This document shows positions 1 through 9,615 of a stretch of 64,000 bases of DNA, piece by piece. Location: positions 141,613 through 205,612 of the forward strand of contig NZ_JAMKOJ010000007.1 of NCBI RefSeq assembly GCF_023700755.1, written 5' to 3'. Origin of the DNA: Allorhizobium sonneratiae. Lineage in GTDB: Bacteria > Pseudomonadota > Alphaproteobacteria > Rhizobiales > Rhizobiaceae. Numbering within the stretch: position 1 is the first letter of the stretch; each line of letters begins with the position of its first letter. The notes beneath the pieces were generated by a model. That model was not told where the DNA came from and did no database searches. It saw only the letters and a program-made list of their open reading frames with translations. The position numbers and the translations under genes were made by a program.

Positions 1-8
1 AGGGCCGA

Positions 9-788
9 TCAGAGGCGGCGCTCAACCATCATCTTCTTGATCTCGGCAATGGCCTTTGCCGGATTGAGACCCTTCGGACAGGCCTGCGCGCAGTTCATGA
101 TGGTGTGGCAACGGTAAAGCCGGAAGGGATCTTCCAGATTGTCGAGACGTTCACCCTTGGCCTCGTCTCTGGAATCGATCAGCCAGCGATAGGCCTGCAG
201 CAGAACGGCGGGACCGAGATAACGGTCGCCGTTCCACCAGTAACTCGGACAGGAGGTCGAGCAGCAGGCGCAGAGAATGCATTCATAAAGACCGTCAAGC
301 TTCAGGCGGTCCTCATGGCTCTGCTTCCATTCCTTGGCCGGTGTCGGCGAGACCGTTTTCAGCCAGGGCTCAATTGAACGGTGCTGGGCGTAGAAATTGG
401 TCAGATCCGGCACAAGATCCTTGACCACCGGCATATGCGGCAGCGGATAGATCTTCACCGTGCCGTTGACCTCATCCATGCCCTTGGTGCAGGCCAGCGT
501 GTTGGTGCCGTCGATATTCATGGCGCAGGAGCCGCAAATGCCTTCGCGGCAGGAACGACGGAAGGTCAGGGTCGGATCGATCTTGTTCTTGATGTAGAGC
601 AGGGCGTCCAGCACCATCGGGCCGCAATCGTCCGTATCGACATAATAGGTGTCGATGCTGGGATTGTCGCCATCATCCGGGCTCCAGCGATAGATGCGGT
701 ATTCGCGCAGGTTCTTGGCGCCTGCCGGTTTCGGCCAGACCTTGCCGGGCTTGACCTGAGAATTCTTAGGTAGAGCGAGTTCAACCAT
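9..788 (-). CDS. sdhB: Succinate dehydrogenase iron-sulfur subunit
   Basis: This is the electron-transfer subunit of respiratory complex II, passing electrons from the FAD of SdhA to quinone. The 259 residues carry all three cluster motifs. C80, C85, C88 and C100 form the plant-type 2Fe-2S site. C170, C173 and C176 bind the 4Fe-4S cluster together with C237, and C180, C227 and C233 bind the 3Fe-4S cluster. Length is normal for the alphaproteobacterial and mitochondrial type. It is the last gene of a minus-strand sdhC-sdhD-sdhA-sdhB order and begins 15 bases after the sdhA stop codon, so it is surely co-transcribed. It should act on the cytoplasmic face of the inner membrane. Nothing is unusual. 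Confidence 0.98.
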   Translation of the reverse strand: MVELALPKNSQVKPGKVWPKPAGAKNLREYRIYRWSPDDGDNPSIDTYYVDTDDCGPMVLDALLYIKNKIDPTLTFRRSCREGICGSCAMNIDGTNTLACTKGMDEVNGTVKIYPLPHMPVVKDLVPDLTNFYAQHRSIEPWLKTVSPTPAKEWKQSHEDRLKLDGLYECILCACCSTSCPSYWWNGDRYLGPAVLLQAYRWLIDSRDEAKGERLDNLEDPFRLYRCHTIMNCAQACPKGLNPAKAIAEIKKMMVERRL

Positions 789-803
789 GTTTTTATCCTC
801 AAA

Positions 804-2660
804 TCAGTAGACGCGGGCCTTGGGCGCGATCTTCTTCGGATCGATGCCGTCTGCGATCAGCTCGGTGTGAACCGGACGGTAATCCAGCTTCACTTCACCA
901 GCCTCGCTGACCCAGGCGAGTGTATGCTTGCGCCAGTTTTCATCGTCGCGACCGGCGAAAGGACCGTCCTTGTAGTCTTCGCGGGCATGCGCGCCGCGGC
1001 TTTCCTTGCGGGCTTCCGCCCCGAAGACCGTAGTGATGGCGTTCGGCATCAGATTGTGCAGTTCCAGCGTTTCGACCAGATCGGAATTCCAGATCATCGA
1101 GCGGTCGGAGACCTTGATGTCCTTCATTTCACTCCAGATGGCCGAGAGCCGCTGGCAGCCGCTTTCGAGCGATTCCTGCGTACGGAAGACGGCTGCGTCT
1201 TCCTGCATGGCGCGCTGCATCTTGTCGCGCAGCACGGCGGTCGGCGTCGATCCCTTTGCATGGCGGATGGCGTCGAACCGGTCCATGATCCGGTCGCAGG
1301 CAGCCGTATTCAGGGCCGGGATCGGTGATGCACGGTCGATGACTTCGGCGGCGCGGATGGCGGCGGCGCGGCCAAAGACCACGAGGTCGATCAGCGAGTT
1401 GGAGCCAAGGCGGTTTGCCCCGTGCACCGAGGCGCAACCGGCTTCGCCCACAGCCATCAGGCCGGGGGCAATACGTTCCGGGTTCTGGCTGTCGGCATTG
1501 AGCACCTCACCCCAATAGTTGGTCGGGATGCCGCCCATATTGTAATGCACCGTCGGCAGAACCGGGATCGGCTCGCGGGTCACGTCGACGCCGGCAAAAA
1601 TCCGCGCACTTTCGGAAATGCCCGGCAGGCGCTCATGCAGAACCGCCGGATCGAGATGGTCAAGATGCAGGAAGATGTGATCCTTGTTCTTGCCAACGCC
1701 GCGACCTTCGCGGATTTCCATGGTCATGCAGCGCGAGACGACGTCACGCGAGGCAAGATCCTTGGCGGAAGGCGCGTAACGCTCCATGAAGCGCTCGCCT
1801 TCGGAATTGACCAGATAGCCGCCTTCGCCGCGCGCGCCTTCGGTGATCAGACAGCCTGCGCCATAGATGCCGGTCGGGTGGAACTGAACGAATTCCATGT
1901 CCTGAAGCGGCAGTCCGGCGCGGGCAACCATGCCGCCACCGTCGCCGGTGCAGGTATGGGCCGAGGTGGCGGAGAAATAGGCGCGGCCATATCCGCCGGT
2001 TGCCAGCACCACCATCTTGGCGGTGAAGCGGTGAATGGTGCCGTCATCGAGGTTCCAGGCAACAACCCCGGTGCAGCGGCCATCATCCGACATGATCAGG
2101 TCGAGGGCGAAATATTCGATGAAGAATTCGGCATTGTGCTTCAGCGACTGACCATAGAGCGTGTGCAGAATGGCGTGGCCGGTTCGGTCGGCGGCAGCAC
2201 AGGTGCGCTGTACCGGCGGGCCTTCGCCGTAATTCTGCATGTGACCGCCGAAGGGACGCTGATAGATCTTGCCTTCCTCATTGCGGGAGAAGGGCACGCC
2301 GTAATGTTCCAGCTCATAGACGGCCTTGGGCGCTTCCATGGCGAGATACTGCATGGCGTCGACGTCGCCGAGCCAGTCGGAGCCTTTGACGGTGTCGTAA
2401 AGATGCCACTGCCAGCAGTCAGGCGTCATGTTGGTCAGCGAGGCGGCAATGCCGCCCTGGGCTGCAACCGTGTGGGAGCGGGTGGGGAAAACCTTGGTGA
2501 TGCAGGCGGTCTTGAAGCCCTGTTCGGCCATGCCGAGTGTGGCGCGCAGGCCTGCGCCGCCGGCCCCGACAACAACCACGTCATAGGCGTGGTCAACATA
2601 GGTATAGGCTTTGCCCGACTGGGCAGGACCGTTTTGTGCGGAAGAAGCTGTCGATGCCAT
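804..2660 (-). CDS. sdhA: Succinate dehydrogenase flavoprotein subunit
   Basis: This catalytic subunit oxidises succinate to fumarate in the TCA cycle. A Rossmann motif [11 protein letters not shown] lies near residues 30-40. H63 in the [10 protein letters not shown] motif is the residue that normally carries covalently bound FAD. The HPTG motif and the arginine-rich active-site region follow. At 618 residues it is full length. The downstream sdhB starts 15 bases away and the upstream sdhD stop lies 4 bases before this start, so the four sdh genes form one operon. Fumarate reductase is the only close alternative, and the alphaproteobacterial neighbourhood argues against it. Confidence 0.98.
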   Translation of the reverse strand: MASTASSAQNGPAQSGKAYTYVDHAYDVVVVGAGGAGLRATLGMAEQGFKTACITKVFPTRSHTVAAQGGIAASLTNMTPDCWQWHLYDTVKGSDWLGDVDAMQYLAMEAPKAVYELEHYGVPFSRNEEGKIYQRPFGGHMQNYGEGPPVQRTCAAADRTGHAILHTLYGQSLKHNAEFFIEYFALDLIMSDDGRCTGVVAWNLDDGTIHRFTAKMVVLATGGYGRAYFSATSAHTCTGDGGGMVARAGLPLQDMEFVQFHPTGIYGAGCLITEGARGEGGYLVNSEGERFMERYAPSAKDLASRDVVSRCMTMEIREGRGVGKNKDHIFLHLDHLDPAVLHERLPGISESARIFAGVDVTREPIPVLPTVHYNMGGIPTNYWGEVLNADSQNPERIAPGLMAVGEAGCASVHGANRLGSNSLIDLVVFGRAAAIRAAEVIDRASPIPALNTAACDRIMDRFDAIRHAKGSTPTAVLRDKMQRAMQEDAAVFRTQESLESGCQRLSAIWSEMKDIKVSDRSMIWNSDLVETLELHNLMPNAITTVFGAEARKESRGAHAREDYKDGPFAGRDDENWRKHTLAWVSEAGEVKLDYRPVHTELIADGIDPKKIAPKARVY

Positions 2661-2664
2661 GGTC

Positions 2665-3045
2665 TTATCCTACAAACGCGATCTTCAGGATGGCGAAAAG
2701 ACAGAGCCCGCCAACCAGCGTCACGAAAAATGTGTTGAGCATCAGGACGATCATGCGCGGGATTTCCGCATGCACATAGTCCGAAATGATTTCCTGCATG
2801 CCGATCTTCATATGGATCAGCGATGAGATGACGACGAGGCCCATAATCACGGCAACAACCGGATGGGACAGCGCCGAGACGACGTCCTCATAGGGGGCGC
2901 CTGCATAGATCAGCATGAAGAAGATGAAGAACAGCAGAAGCGGCACATTGGCCACGGCTGTCAGGCGCTGACGCCAGAAATGTTCCGTGCCGTCCTTGGC
3001 GGAGCCGAGGCCGCGAACCTTGCCGAGAGGGGTGCGCATATCCAT
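2665..3045 (-). CDS. sdhD: Succinate dehydrogenase membrane anchor subunit
   Basis: This 126-residue protein has three hydrophobic segments (about residues 27-48, 58-77 and 95-120) and is one of the two membrane anchors of complex II. The histidine-containing stretch [12 protein letters not shown] at the second segment fits the heme b and quinone region of SdhD. It sits between sdhC (10 bases upstream) and sdhA (4 bases downstream), which fixes the identification, because SdhD sequences alone are poorly conserved. A second ATG two codons in is an alternative start. Confidence 0.94.
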   Translation of the reverse strand: MDMRTPLGKVRGLGSAKDGTEHFWRQRLTAVANVPLLLFFIFFMLIYAGAPYEDVVSALSHPVVAVIMGLVVISSLIHMKIGMQEIISDYVHAEIPRMIVLMLNTFFVTLVGGLCLFAILKIAFVG

Positions 3046-3055
3046 GAGGGCCTCC

Positions 3056-3448
3056 TTAGCGAATGATCAGCGCGACGATCCAGACCAGAACGGTCAGACC
3101 GGCGGAAACAACAATGAGCCCCTTGGCGAGACGGGTGTTGAAATGCTTTTCCAGCCCATAGCCAAGGTCCCACATGAAATGGCGCATTCCGCCCAGCATG
3201 TGATGGATCAGCGCCCAGCTGAAGCCGAACAGCACGATCCTGCCGATAAAAGTGCCCATGAACCAGGACACGTAATTGTAATAATCCGCCCCGACCGATG
3301 CTGCGATCAGCCACCAGGCGACCAGCAGCGTGCCGACATAAAGAGCGCCGCCGGTAATGCGGTGGATGATGGACATCGCCATCGTCGGGATGAATTTGTA
3401 GATTTGCAGATGCGGCGACAAAGGCCGTTGTTTTGTCACATTCGCCAT
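3056..3448 (-). CDS. sdhC: Succinate dehydrogenase cytochrome b556 subunit
   Basis: This is the large membrane anchor of complex II, carrying heme b and part of the quinone site. The family signature SIIHRITGG is present, as is the second signature around [16 protein letters not shown], which contains the heme-ligand histidine. Three transmembrane segments are visible. I chose the start at [13 protein letters not shown], giving 130 residues, because the Pro-Leu-Ser-Pro-His motif normally lies about ten residues from the SdhC N-terminus; an upstream ATG would add 15 atypical residues. It is the first gene of the sdhCDAB operon, so the operon promoter should lie in the gap beyond 3448. Confidence 0.95.
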   Translation of the reverse strand: MANVTKQRPLSPHLQIYKFIPTMAMSIIHRITGGALYVGTLLVAWWLIAASVGADYYNYVSWFMGTFIGRIVLFGFSWALIHHMLGGMRHFMWDLGYGLEKHFNTRLAKGLIVVSAGLTVLVWIVALIIR

Positions 3449-3711
3449 CTCGTCCTCACGGCGTTTCTGTGCGGACCACTTTTGGGCCCCCACGCTGATA
3501 TAGGGCGCAACTTTGCGCAGTGCAGTGCGTCATCTTGGACCTTTAATCGCCTCATTGATCAAGGACAAGGCAGTTTTGCCAACCAGTGTTATTTTAATCG
3601 ATTGGCATTGTGCGGTGCGGCTCAAGAGCGTCCGGCTGGGAGGTTAGGGAGAATTCCTTAAGAAAAACGATAGGATAGGCGTCAGGCAGATTGATTTTCG
3701 CAAAAAAGAGG
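3449..3711. other. Intergenic region between divergent sdhC and a small secreted-protein gene
   Basis: About 300 bases separate the two divergent starts. The sdh operon promoter must lie here on the minus strand. I do not see a clear -35/-10 pair or a convincing small gene. The right-hand end becomes AT-rich and leads into the CtrA-like box at 3712. Confidence 0.4.
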
Positions 3712-3727
3712 TTAATCTTTCATTAAC
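3712..3727 (+). promoter_or_regulatory. Putative CtrA box TTAA-N7-TTAAC
   Basis: The bases TTAATCTTTCATTAAC match the full CtrA consensus (TTAA, seven bases, TTAA, then C). The box ends 27 bases before the ATG of the small secreted protein, a position where CtrA could overlap the promoter. CtrA is the conserved cell-cycle regulator of alphaproteobacteria. A match to eight fixed bases is expected sometimes by chance, so the supporting point is the location. Confidence 0.5.
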
Positions 3728-3754
3728 CATACTCTTGTTGCGGGAAAAACCGTG

Positions 3755-4084
3755 ATGTCCCTGCCGTTGTCTGCCGTCAAAAGAATTCTGGTTTTCGCCG
3801 CAGCAATCCTGCCGGGTTTTGCCGGTGCAGTTCCGGCATTTGCCGGCAATTCCGTGGTGAGAATTTCGTCTTCCCATCATGGTGCTGGCAATTCGATCAT
3901 CGGATTTCGGGTGAAGGGCGGCACTTATGTCGTGCCGGTTTCAGCCTTTGGCTGTGACGAGCCTGCCGCTGCGGATCAGGCGGTTCTGGCGCCGAAAGCC
4001 ACGGTGATTGATGTGGCAAGCCTGATGGAAGACCGCCACTGCGAAGACGCATATGGTGTGTGCGTCCTGCGCCCATCCCATTGA
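3755..4084 (+). CDS. Small secreted protein of unknown function
   Basis: This 109-residue protein has a classical signal peptide: a charged start, a hydrophobic core, and a likely cleavage after PAFA near residue 30. The mature part is about 80 residues with three cysteines, two of them in a C-terminal RHCEDAYGVCVLRP segment. Short rhizobial periplasmic proteins ending in a similar Tyr-Gly-Val-Cys-Val-x-Arg-Pro motif are familiar to me, but none has a known function. The ATG follows directly after an in-frame GTG; I chose the ATG. A CtrA-like box lies just upstream. It is a single gene convergent with the methyltransferase at 4097. A role in the envelope is likely, but nothing more specific can be supported. 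Confidence 0.72.
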   Translation: MSLPLSAVKRILVFAAAILPGFAGAVPAFAGNSVVRISSSHHGAGNSIIGFRVKGGTYVVPVSAFGCDEPAAADQAVLAPKATVIDVASLMEDRHCEDAYGVCVLRPSH

Positions 4085-4096
4085 AAATACTTTGAT

Positions 4097-4750
4097 TTAA
4101 CCAGTGAATTGCCAGACGGTGGTGTGCTTGACCTCTGCGTCTTCCAGAACCCGTGTGACCGGCACGGCATAAGAGCCAAGCTCCGTCATCTGCTCTTTCG
4201 GGCAGTAGGAGCGGCCGGGGTCTCCGACGATCACCAAGATGTGATCGCGGGTCAGGGCCGTGAACCAGTCTTTCAGCCGGTCAGAAAAGCTCTTGTCATA
4301 GAAGACATCGCCTGCCAGCAGCAGATCGGCATCGGGTCTCTGGCCGATCAGGTCTTCTGAGCGGCAGTCGATCTCGACGCGGTTTGCCTGCGCATTCAGC
4401 CGTATGGCGGTTGCACTGAAGGGGTCGATATCGACAGCGGTGACATGGGCGGCACCCGCCATTTTCGCGGCAATACCCACCAGACCGGAGCCGCTGGCGA
4501 AATCGATCACCCGCTTGCCACGCACGAGATCGGGATGATTGAGAATGTGGCGGGCAAGACCCTGCCCGCCTGCCCAGGCAAAGGCCCAGAAGGGCGGCGG
4601 CAGGCCGATGTCTGCCAGTTCTTCTTCGGTCTTCAGCCATAGATCATGCACTTCGCTGGCCAGATGCAGCGAAATTTCCGGCACATGCGGCGGTGCGATC
4701 AGCGCGGTATTGGCGCGGATGAAGCCTTCCGGGTCGCGTGTCGCTGTCAT
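4097..4750 (-). CDS. Class I SAM-dependent methyltransferase (EtfB-lysine methyltransferase-like)
   Basis: This 217-residue protein has a Rossmann-type methyltransferase core. The SAM-binding motif I is VIDFASGSGLVGIAA near residues 83-97, followed by an acidic motif II (TAVDIDP) and LLAGDVFYD as motif IV. The PPFWAFAWAGGQ stretch before motif I is characteristic of the PrmA-related lysine methyltransferases (EtfB-lysine and calmodulin-lysine types). The target cannot be read from the sequence; modification of a protein lysine is my inference. I chose the ATG of MTATRDPEG because an upstream start would run into the next gene. It follows the EVE-domain gene with a 1-base gap and probably shares its transcript. 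Confidence 0.85.
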   Translation of the reverse strand: MTATRDPEGFIRANTALIAPPHVPEISLHLASEVHDLWLKTEEELADIGLPPPFWAFAWAGGQGLARHILNHPDLVRGKRVIDFASGSGLVGIAAKMAGAAHVTAVDIDPFSATAIRLNAQANRVEIDCRSEDLIGQRPDADLLLAGDVFYDKSFSDRLKDWFTALTRDHILVIVGDPGRSYCPKEQMTELGSYAVPVTRVLEDAEVKHTTVWQFTG

Positions 4751-4751
4751 C

Positions 4752-5180
4752 TTAACGCGGCGGATTATCAAGGCCGCCCATGCGGCAGACCTCGAGATAT
4801 TCCTCTTCGGTCACCGGCTGCACCGAAAGCCGCATGGAGGTGACGAGCGACATATTGGCCAGTTTCGGATTGGCCTTCACATCTTTCAGGCTCACCGGTT
4901 TTGGCATGTCGCAGACGGCGCGGATATCGACACATTCCCAGCGCGGGTCGTCCGTGGTCGAATCGGGATGGGCGAGCGCTGCAACCTCGGTAATGCCGAC
5001 CACTTCCAGACCCTCGTTCGAATGGTAGAAGAAGCCCTTGTCGCCGAGCTGCATCGCCCGCATATTGTTGCGGGCGAGGTAATTGCGCACCCCGTCCCAT
5101 TGTTCGCCGGCTTCGCCTTTGGCCTTCAGCATCTCCCAGGAAAATTTGAAGGGTTCGGATTTATAGAGCCAGAATGCCAT
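4752..5180 (-). CDS. EVE domain protein
   Basis: This is a 142-residue single-domain EVE protein, the PUA-like fold also found in human thymocyte nuclear protein 1. The typical opening MAFWLYKSEPFKFSW and the internal VVGITEVAALAHPD segment are both present. EVE domains bind modified nucleobases in nucleic acids, and the family is usually linked to sensing modified DNA or RNA. The gene lies between a methyltransferase (downstream) and a YciI-like gene (6 bases upstream) in a minus-strand cluster with gpsA and tsaD. This association of EVE, YciI and gpsA is a common alphaproteobacterial arrangement. The specific ligand is unknown. Confidence 0.9.
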   Translation of the reverse strand: MAFWLYKSEPFKFSWEMLKAKGEAGEQWDGVRNYLARNNMRAMQLGDKGFFYHSNEGLEVVGITEVAALAHPDSTTDDPRWECVDIRAVCDMPKPVSLKDVKANPKLANMSLVTSMRLSVQPVTEEEYLEVCRMGGLDNPPR

Positions 5181-5186
5181 GAAGGA

Positions 5187-5480
5187 TCACGCCTCGGGAT
5201 TGTTGAAGACCCAGTTATAGGGCCGGATGTCCACGGTTTCAAACAGCCCGGCCTTGGCATAGGGGTCTTCAGCGGCAATTGCCTTTGCGTCTTCCAGCGT
5301 CTCGGCGGCAATCAGCAGCATGGAGCCGCAGGGCTTGCCGTTTGCATCGAGAAAAGGACCGCCGATTTTCAAGGTGCCATTGGCGTTCAGCCCGTTCAGC
5401 CATTCGACATGGGGTGGGCGGGTCGCCATCCTCAGATCGAGATGGTTGGGCTTGTCATTGCAGATAACGGCAAAAATCAT
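5187..5480 (-). CDS. YciI-like family protein
   Basis: This 97-residue protein matches the YciI-like dimeric alpha-beta barrel family. It opens with MIFAVICNDKPNHLDLR and contains the conserved histidine in RPPHVEWL and the LKIGGPFLD segment. The family's putative catalytic His and Asp residues are kept, but its reaction is not established; YciI relatives act in small aromatic-ring chemistry or as accessory proteins. It lies 6 bases from the EVE gene and 11 bases from gpsA, so it is part of the same transcript. Confidence 0.88.
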   Translation of the reverse strand: MIFAVICNDKPNHLDLRMATRPPHVEWLNGLNANGTLKIGGPFLDANGKPCGSMLLIAAETLEDAKAIAAEDPYAKAGLFETVDIRPYNWVFNNPEA

Positions 5481-5491
5481 GGAGACAACTC

Positions 5492-6481
5492 CTATTCCTT
5501 GGTGATCGGACGGGTCATGAGAGCCTGTACGGCGTGATCGATGTCAAGCACGCCGTCGATAATGTCGGCCACCGCCCGGGTGACCGGCATATCGATGTGG
5601 TGATGTTCGGCAAGGCGGGCGGCCACGGCAGCGGCAAAGGCCCCCTCCACCAGCGCCCCTTGCGTGGCTGCGGCGTCACCGCGGCCAAGGCCGATGCCGT
5701 AGCGCAGATTGCGCGATTGATGGCTGGTGCCGGTCAGCACCAGATCGCCGAGACCGGACAGGCCGCGCACCGTTTCCGCATGGCCGCCCATGGTCTCGAC
5801 CAGGCGTGACATTTCGGCAAGCCCGCGTGAAATCAGCGCCGCGCGGGCCGATTCGCCCAGCCCCTTGCCCTCGACAATGCCGCAGGCAATGGCCAGCACG
5901 TTTTTCAGCGCGCCTCCCAGTTGCACGCCGATGCGATCGTCGCTGGCATAAAGCCGGAAGCTTCTGGTGGACAGTGCCCGCGCCAGATCTTCAGCCAGCG
6001 CCATCGACGGTGCGGCCAGCGCCATGGCTGTCGGCAGGCCAAGGGCAATATCCATGGCAAAACCGGGGCCGGATAAGACGGCAACCGGATGATGCGGCAG
6101 GGCCCGGTCGAGCAGATCCGTCAGAAGCCGGGCGCTTTGCCGGTCAATGCCTTTGGCACAGGTGACGATAATGGCCTCTGCGGCAAGAAAGGGACCATAG
6201 GTTTCGGCGGCCTCGGACTGCGCCTGCGAGGGCATGGCAAAGAGGACGGTATCGGCGCGTGCCAGCGCCTGCGGCGCGGCGGAAAACGTCAATGTTGCAG
6301 GCAAATTCACCCCGGGCAGCGCCCGCTCATGCTGACGCTTTTGCGCCAGATCGTGCATCAGAGCGGCATCGCGACCGATCAGGGTCACATGGTCGCGTCC
6401 CTCCTGCGCCAGAACTGCAGCCAGGGCGGTGCCGAAGGCGCCAGCGCCGATGACGGCGATGTGGCTGCTTGTTGTGCTCAT
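5492..6481 (-). CDS. gpsA: NAD(P)-dependent glycerol-3-phosphate dehydrogenase
   Basis: This enzyme reduces dihydroxyacetone phosphate to sn-glycerol 3-phosphate, the backbone precursor of phospholipids. The N-terminal dinucleotide motif [11 protein letters not shown] lies at residues 11-21. The family signature around [14 protein letters not shown] carries the catalytic lysine. At 329 residues it is full length. Its start overlaps the tsaD stop by four bases (6478-6481), so translation is coupled. The tsaD-gpsA-YciI-EVE order reads as one operon. Confidence 0.96.
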   Translation of the reverse strand: MSTTSSHIAVIGAGAFGTALAAVLAQEGRDHVTLIGRDAALMHDLAQKRQHERALPGVNLPATLTFSAAPQALARADTVLFAMPSQAQSEAAETYGPFLAAEAIIVTCAKGIDRQSARLLTDLLDRALPHHPVAVLSGPGFAMDIALGLPTAMALAAPSMALAEDLARALSTRSFRLYASDDRIGVQLGGALKNVLAIACGIVEGKGLGESARAALISRGLAEMSRLVETMGGHAETVRGLSGLGDLVLTGTSHQSRNLRYGIGLGRGDAAATQGALVEGAFAAAVAARLAEHHHIDMPVTRAVADIIDGVLDIDHAVQALMTRPITKE

Positions 6482-7575
6482 GCCTTGGCGCCCCGTTTGC
6501 CGGAACCGAGCAGCGCGCCTGCTTTTTCATCGAGCGGCCAGCGAGAGCGCGGCGACACATCCAGCCCATCGGCCGGCAGGCCGAGCGCCATGCGTTCGAG
6601 CCCGGCCCAGGCAATCATCGCGGCATTGTCGGTGCACAGATGATGCGGCGGCGCGATGAAGCGAAAACCGTGCCGTGCACACAGGCCGGTCAGTGTCGAT
6701 CTCAGCGCCTGATTGGCGGCAACGCCCCCGGCAACAATCAGGGCGGGTGTGCCGTCAAAATCGTGAAATTCCTCTGAAAACCGTTCCAGCCCACGGCTGA
6801 TCCGGTCGTCCATGGTGCGGGCAATGGCGCGCTGGAAGGAGGCGCAGATATCGGCAATATCCTGATCGCTCACCGGCGCGGTTGCCTCGGCTGCCTGTCG
6901 GACAGCGGTTTTCAGCCCGGAAAAGGAAAAGTCGAGCCGTTTTTCGCCGACCAGCGGACGGGGAAAGCTGAATCGGCGCTCGTCACCCGTGGCTGCGGCC
7001 TTTTCTACGGCGGGACCGCCGGGATAGGGCAGGCCGAGCAGCTTGGCGGTCTTGTCGAAAGCCTCGCCCAGCGCATCGTCGATGGTGGTGCCCCAGCGCT
7101 GATAATCGCCCACCCCTTTGACCAGAACGAGCTGGGTATGGCCACCGGAAACGAGCAGCATCAGATAAGGAAAGGAGACGCCATCGGTCAGCCGCGCCGT
7201 TAGCGCATGGCCTTCCAGATGATTGACGGCATAAAGCGGTTTTTTCGCCACGCGGGCCAGCGCCTTGCCGGTCATCAGCCCGACCAGCAGTCCGCCGATC
7301 AGGCCAGGACCGGCGGTGGCGGCAATGGCATCGACATCGCCGAGACGCAGACCGGCCTTGGCGAGTGCTTCCTCCACCAGCGTATCGAGCGCCTCGACAT
7401 GGGCGCGGGCGGCAATTTCCGGCACGACACCGCCATAGACGCTGTGTTCGTCGAGCTGGCTCAGCACAACGTCGGAAACAATCTCGCCGCGTCCGTCCGC
7501 ATGGCGGGTGACGATGGCGGCGGCGGTTTCGTCGCAACTGGTTTCAATGCCGAGAATTGTCAAGGATAAGGTCAT
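6478..7575 (-). CDS. tsaD: tRNA N6-adenosine threonylcarbamoyltransferase
   Basis: TsaD, with TsaB and TsaE, transfers the threonylcarbamoyl group to A37 of ANN-decoding tRNAs. The ASKHA-fold start [16 protein letters not shown] and the metal-binding motif [11 protein letters not shown] are both present. I chose the start at [13 protein letters not shown], giving 365 residues; a longer frame exists but begins inside the hemC upstream region and lacks family similarity. The gene is divergent from hemC, with an 85-base gap that must hold both promoters, and it leads a minus-strand operon into gpsA. Confidence 0.96.
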   Translation of the reverse strand: MTLSLTILGIETSCDETAAAIVTRHADGRGEIVSDVVLSQLDEHSVYGGVVPEIAARAHVEALDTLVEEALAKAGLRLGDVDAIAATAGPGLIGGLLVGLMTGKALARVAKKPLYAVNHLEGHALTARLTDGVSFPYLMLLVSGGHTQLVLVKGVGDYQRWGTTIDDALGEAFDKTAKLLGLPYPGGPAVEKAAATGDERRFSFPRPLVGEKRLDFSFSGLKTAVRQAAEATAPVSDQDIADICASFQRAIARTMDDRISRGLERFSEEFHDFDGTPALIVAGGVAANQALRSTLTGLCARHGFRFIAPPHHLCTDNAAMIAWAGLERMALGLPADGLDVSPRSRWPLDEKAGALLGSGKRGAKA

Positions 7576-7660
7576 GGGGGCGCAGGAACGGGGCTCGGAT
7601 CGGTTGCGGTTGGTGTCAAACATGGGTACGAGCAATGTCGGTAACAATGGAAGAGTTCAG

Positions 7661-8587
7661 ATGCAAACGAAACCTTTCCGCATCGGCACGCGCGGCAGCC
7701 CGCTGGCGCTGGCCCAGGCCCATGAAACCCGTGACCGGCTGATGGCGGCGCATGGCCTGCCTGCCGAAATGTTTGAAATCGTGGTCCTGTCCACCACCGG
7801 TGACCGGGTCACGGATCGGGCGCTGGCGGAGATTGGCGGCAAGGGGCTGTTCACACTGGAACTGGAGCAGCAACTTGCCTCCGGTGACCTTGATCTTGCC
7901 GTGCATTCCTCCAAGGACATGCCGACGGCGCTGCCCGATGGTCTCGGTATCATCGCCTATCTGCCGCGTGAAGACATGCGCGATGCCTTGATCGGGCGGA
8001 CCGCACCGAAACTGCTCGATTTGCCGGAGGGCGCGGTCGTCGGCTCGGCATCGCTCAGACGGCAGGCGCTGATCCGGCGGCTGCGGCCCGATCTTCAGGT
8101 CGTGACCTATCGTGGGGCGGTGGAAACACGTCTGCGCAAGCTTGCCGAGGGCGAGGTGGATGCAACGCTTCTGGCTGTCGCGGGATTGAAACGGCTCGAC
8201 CGGGAGGCGGTGATCACGGAATATCTCGATCTCGAGCGGTTTCCGCCTGCGCCTGCACAAGGGGCGATCTGCATCGAGGCGCGGTTGGATGACCGGCGGG
8301 TGCGCGATCTGGTTTCTCCCGTCAATCACCGCCCGACTTTTGACGCGGTATCCTGCGAGCGTGCCTTTCTGGCAGCGCTGGACGGTTCCTGCCGAACGCC
8401 GATTGCCGGTTTTGCCGTTTCCGATGGCGAACGCCTGGGCTTTACCGGCACGATCCTGACACCGGATGGCACTGTCTTTCACGACATTGCCGCAGAAGGG
8501 GGTGTTGGTGACGCCTTTGCCCTTGGCTGGTCGGCGGGCGAGGCGATCCGGGAAAAGGCCGGGACAGGATTTTTCGACAGCTGGTGA
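7661..8587 (+). CDS. hemC: Hydroxymethylbilane synthase (porphobilinogen deaminase)
   Basis: HemC polymerises four porphobilinogens into hydroxymethylbilane. The start [20 protein letters not shown] is the family's N-terminus. The dipyrromethane cofactor cysteine lies in [12 protein letters not shown] near residue 243. Other conserved parts are HSSKDMP and SLRRQA. The length is 308 residues, as expected; extensions upstream are not family-like. It opens the hemC-hemD-mic60-hemY block, with hemD starting 18 bases after its stop. Tetrapyrrole synthesis thus sits here together with hemA some 17 kb away. Confidence 0.97.
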   Translation: MQTKPFRIGTRGSPLALAQAHETRDRLMAAHGLPAEMFEIVVLSTTGDRVTDRALAEIGGKGLFTLELEQQLASGDLDLAVHSSKDMPTALPDGLGIIAYLPREDMRDALIGRTAPKLLDLPEGAVVGSASLRRQALIRRLRPDLQVVTYRGAVETRLRKLAEGEVDATLLAVAGLKRLDREAVITEYLDLERFPPAPAQGAICIEARLDDRRVRDLVSPVNHRPTFDAVSCERAFLAALDGSCRTPIAGFAVSDGERLGFTGTILTPDGTVFHDIAAEGGVGDAFALGWSAGEAIREKAGTGFFDSW

Positions 8588-8605
8588 GGATCGGCGGGAG
8601 ACCAA

Positions 8606-9322
8606 ATGCGCGTTCTGGTGACGAGAGCAGAAGAGGCAGGGCGCAAGACGGCGAAACGTCTTGCAGACCTGGGCCATTCTGCGGTTCTCTTGCCGCTTGC
8701 CAGCCCGGTGCATCAGCCGGATCAGGCTTTGGCCGCCCTTGCCAAGGGGCATTCCGCTCTTGCCTTCACCAGTGCCGAGGCCTGTCGCGCCTTGCTGCCG
8801 CTGCGGGAAACGCTTGTGGCGCATCAAGCCACGCCCGTCTTTTGTGTTGGAAAAAAGACGGCAGACGCGGCGGAAAAGCTCGGCTTCAAGCACATAATCA
8901 CCGCCGAGGGCGATGGCGCCGTGCTGGCCGCGCGTGTGTCTGACGAACCCATCGATTGGCGCAGTCCGTTGCTTTATCTTGCAGGCCAGCCCCGTGCGCG
9001 CGGCTTTGAAAAGGGGCTTGACGCCCATGCTATTCCGTTTTGTGTGGCCGATGCCTATCGGATGGAAACGGTCTGCTATGACCAACAAGGTTTGCGCGAA
9101 AGGCTGCAGGATATTCCGGTCGACGCAGTTCTCATCTATTCGGCGGAAACGGCGCGGCGCTTCATGGCGCTGCCACTCGATGTGCTGGACGGGGCCGTTT
9201 TTGGCCGTTCGCGATTTTTGTGCCTGAGCGCAAAGGTGGCGGAGGCGCTGGCGCCAGGCTGGCGTGAACGCGCTGAAATCGCCTCCGCGCCGGATGAAGC
9301 AAGCCTGTTTACTCTTTTGTGA
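8606..9322 (+). CDS. hemD: Uroporphyrinogen-III synthase
   Basis: HemD closes and inverts ring D of hydroxymethylbilane to give uroporphyrinogen III. The 238 residues fit the two-domain family, which is weakly conserved in sequence. It starts MRVLVTRAEEAGRKTAKRL, typical of the first HemD strand, and contains the ALAFTSAEACRAL and LIYSAETARRF segments that line the cleft. A GGGAGA ribosome-binding site precedes the ATG. Its place directly after hemC and before the mitofilin-like gene is the standard alphaproteobacterial context and supports the call. Confidence 0.93.
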   Translation: MRVLVTRAEEAGRKTAKRLADLGHSAVLLPLASPVHQPDQALAALAKGHSALAFTSAEACRALLPLRETLVAHQATPVFCVGKKTADAAEKLGFKHIITAEGDGAVLAARVSDEPIDWRSPLLYLAGQPRARGFEKGLDAHAIPFCVADAYRMETVCYDQQGLRERLQDIPVDAVLIYSAETARRFMALPLDVLDGAVFGRSRFLCLSAKVAEALAPGWRERAEIASAPDEASLFTLL

Positions 9323-9615
9323 GCTGAGCAGACTTTCATTGGCAGGCCAAGGCTTTGCCAGCTTAGTTTTTGTTTTAATACAGGTTCTCTTTGGAAAGCG
9401 GCGGGACACTTTTCTGGACCCTGGTGAGATCATGGCAGGCAAAATGGCGGGAGCCTCTTTCCTTCCGCATCATCCCTGACTACTTTCACAAGCGAGCGGG
9501 ATGGTTGACCAGCCGGCTTCCGGTTACGGATAAATCCCGCCCTGTTAAAATTCTCGGGAAGACATTTGTTGCAGAACCGGCGAATATCTGACGAGACAGT
9601 GAAAACGAGGTTGCC

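Noticed and set aside
7616..9442. A 608-codon open frame antisense to hemC and hemD
   Set aside because: It is a mirror frame of two clearly recognised genes in high-GC DNA; the translation is rich in Arg, Gln and His and matches no family.
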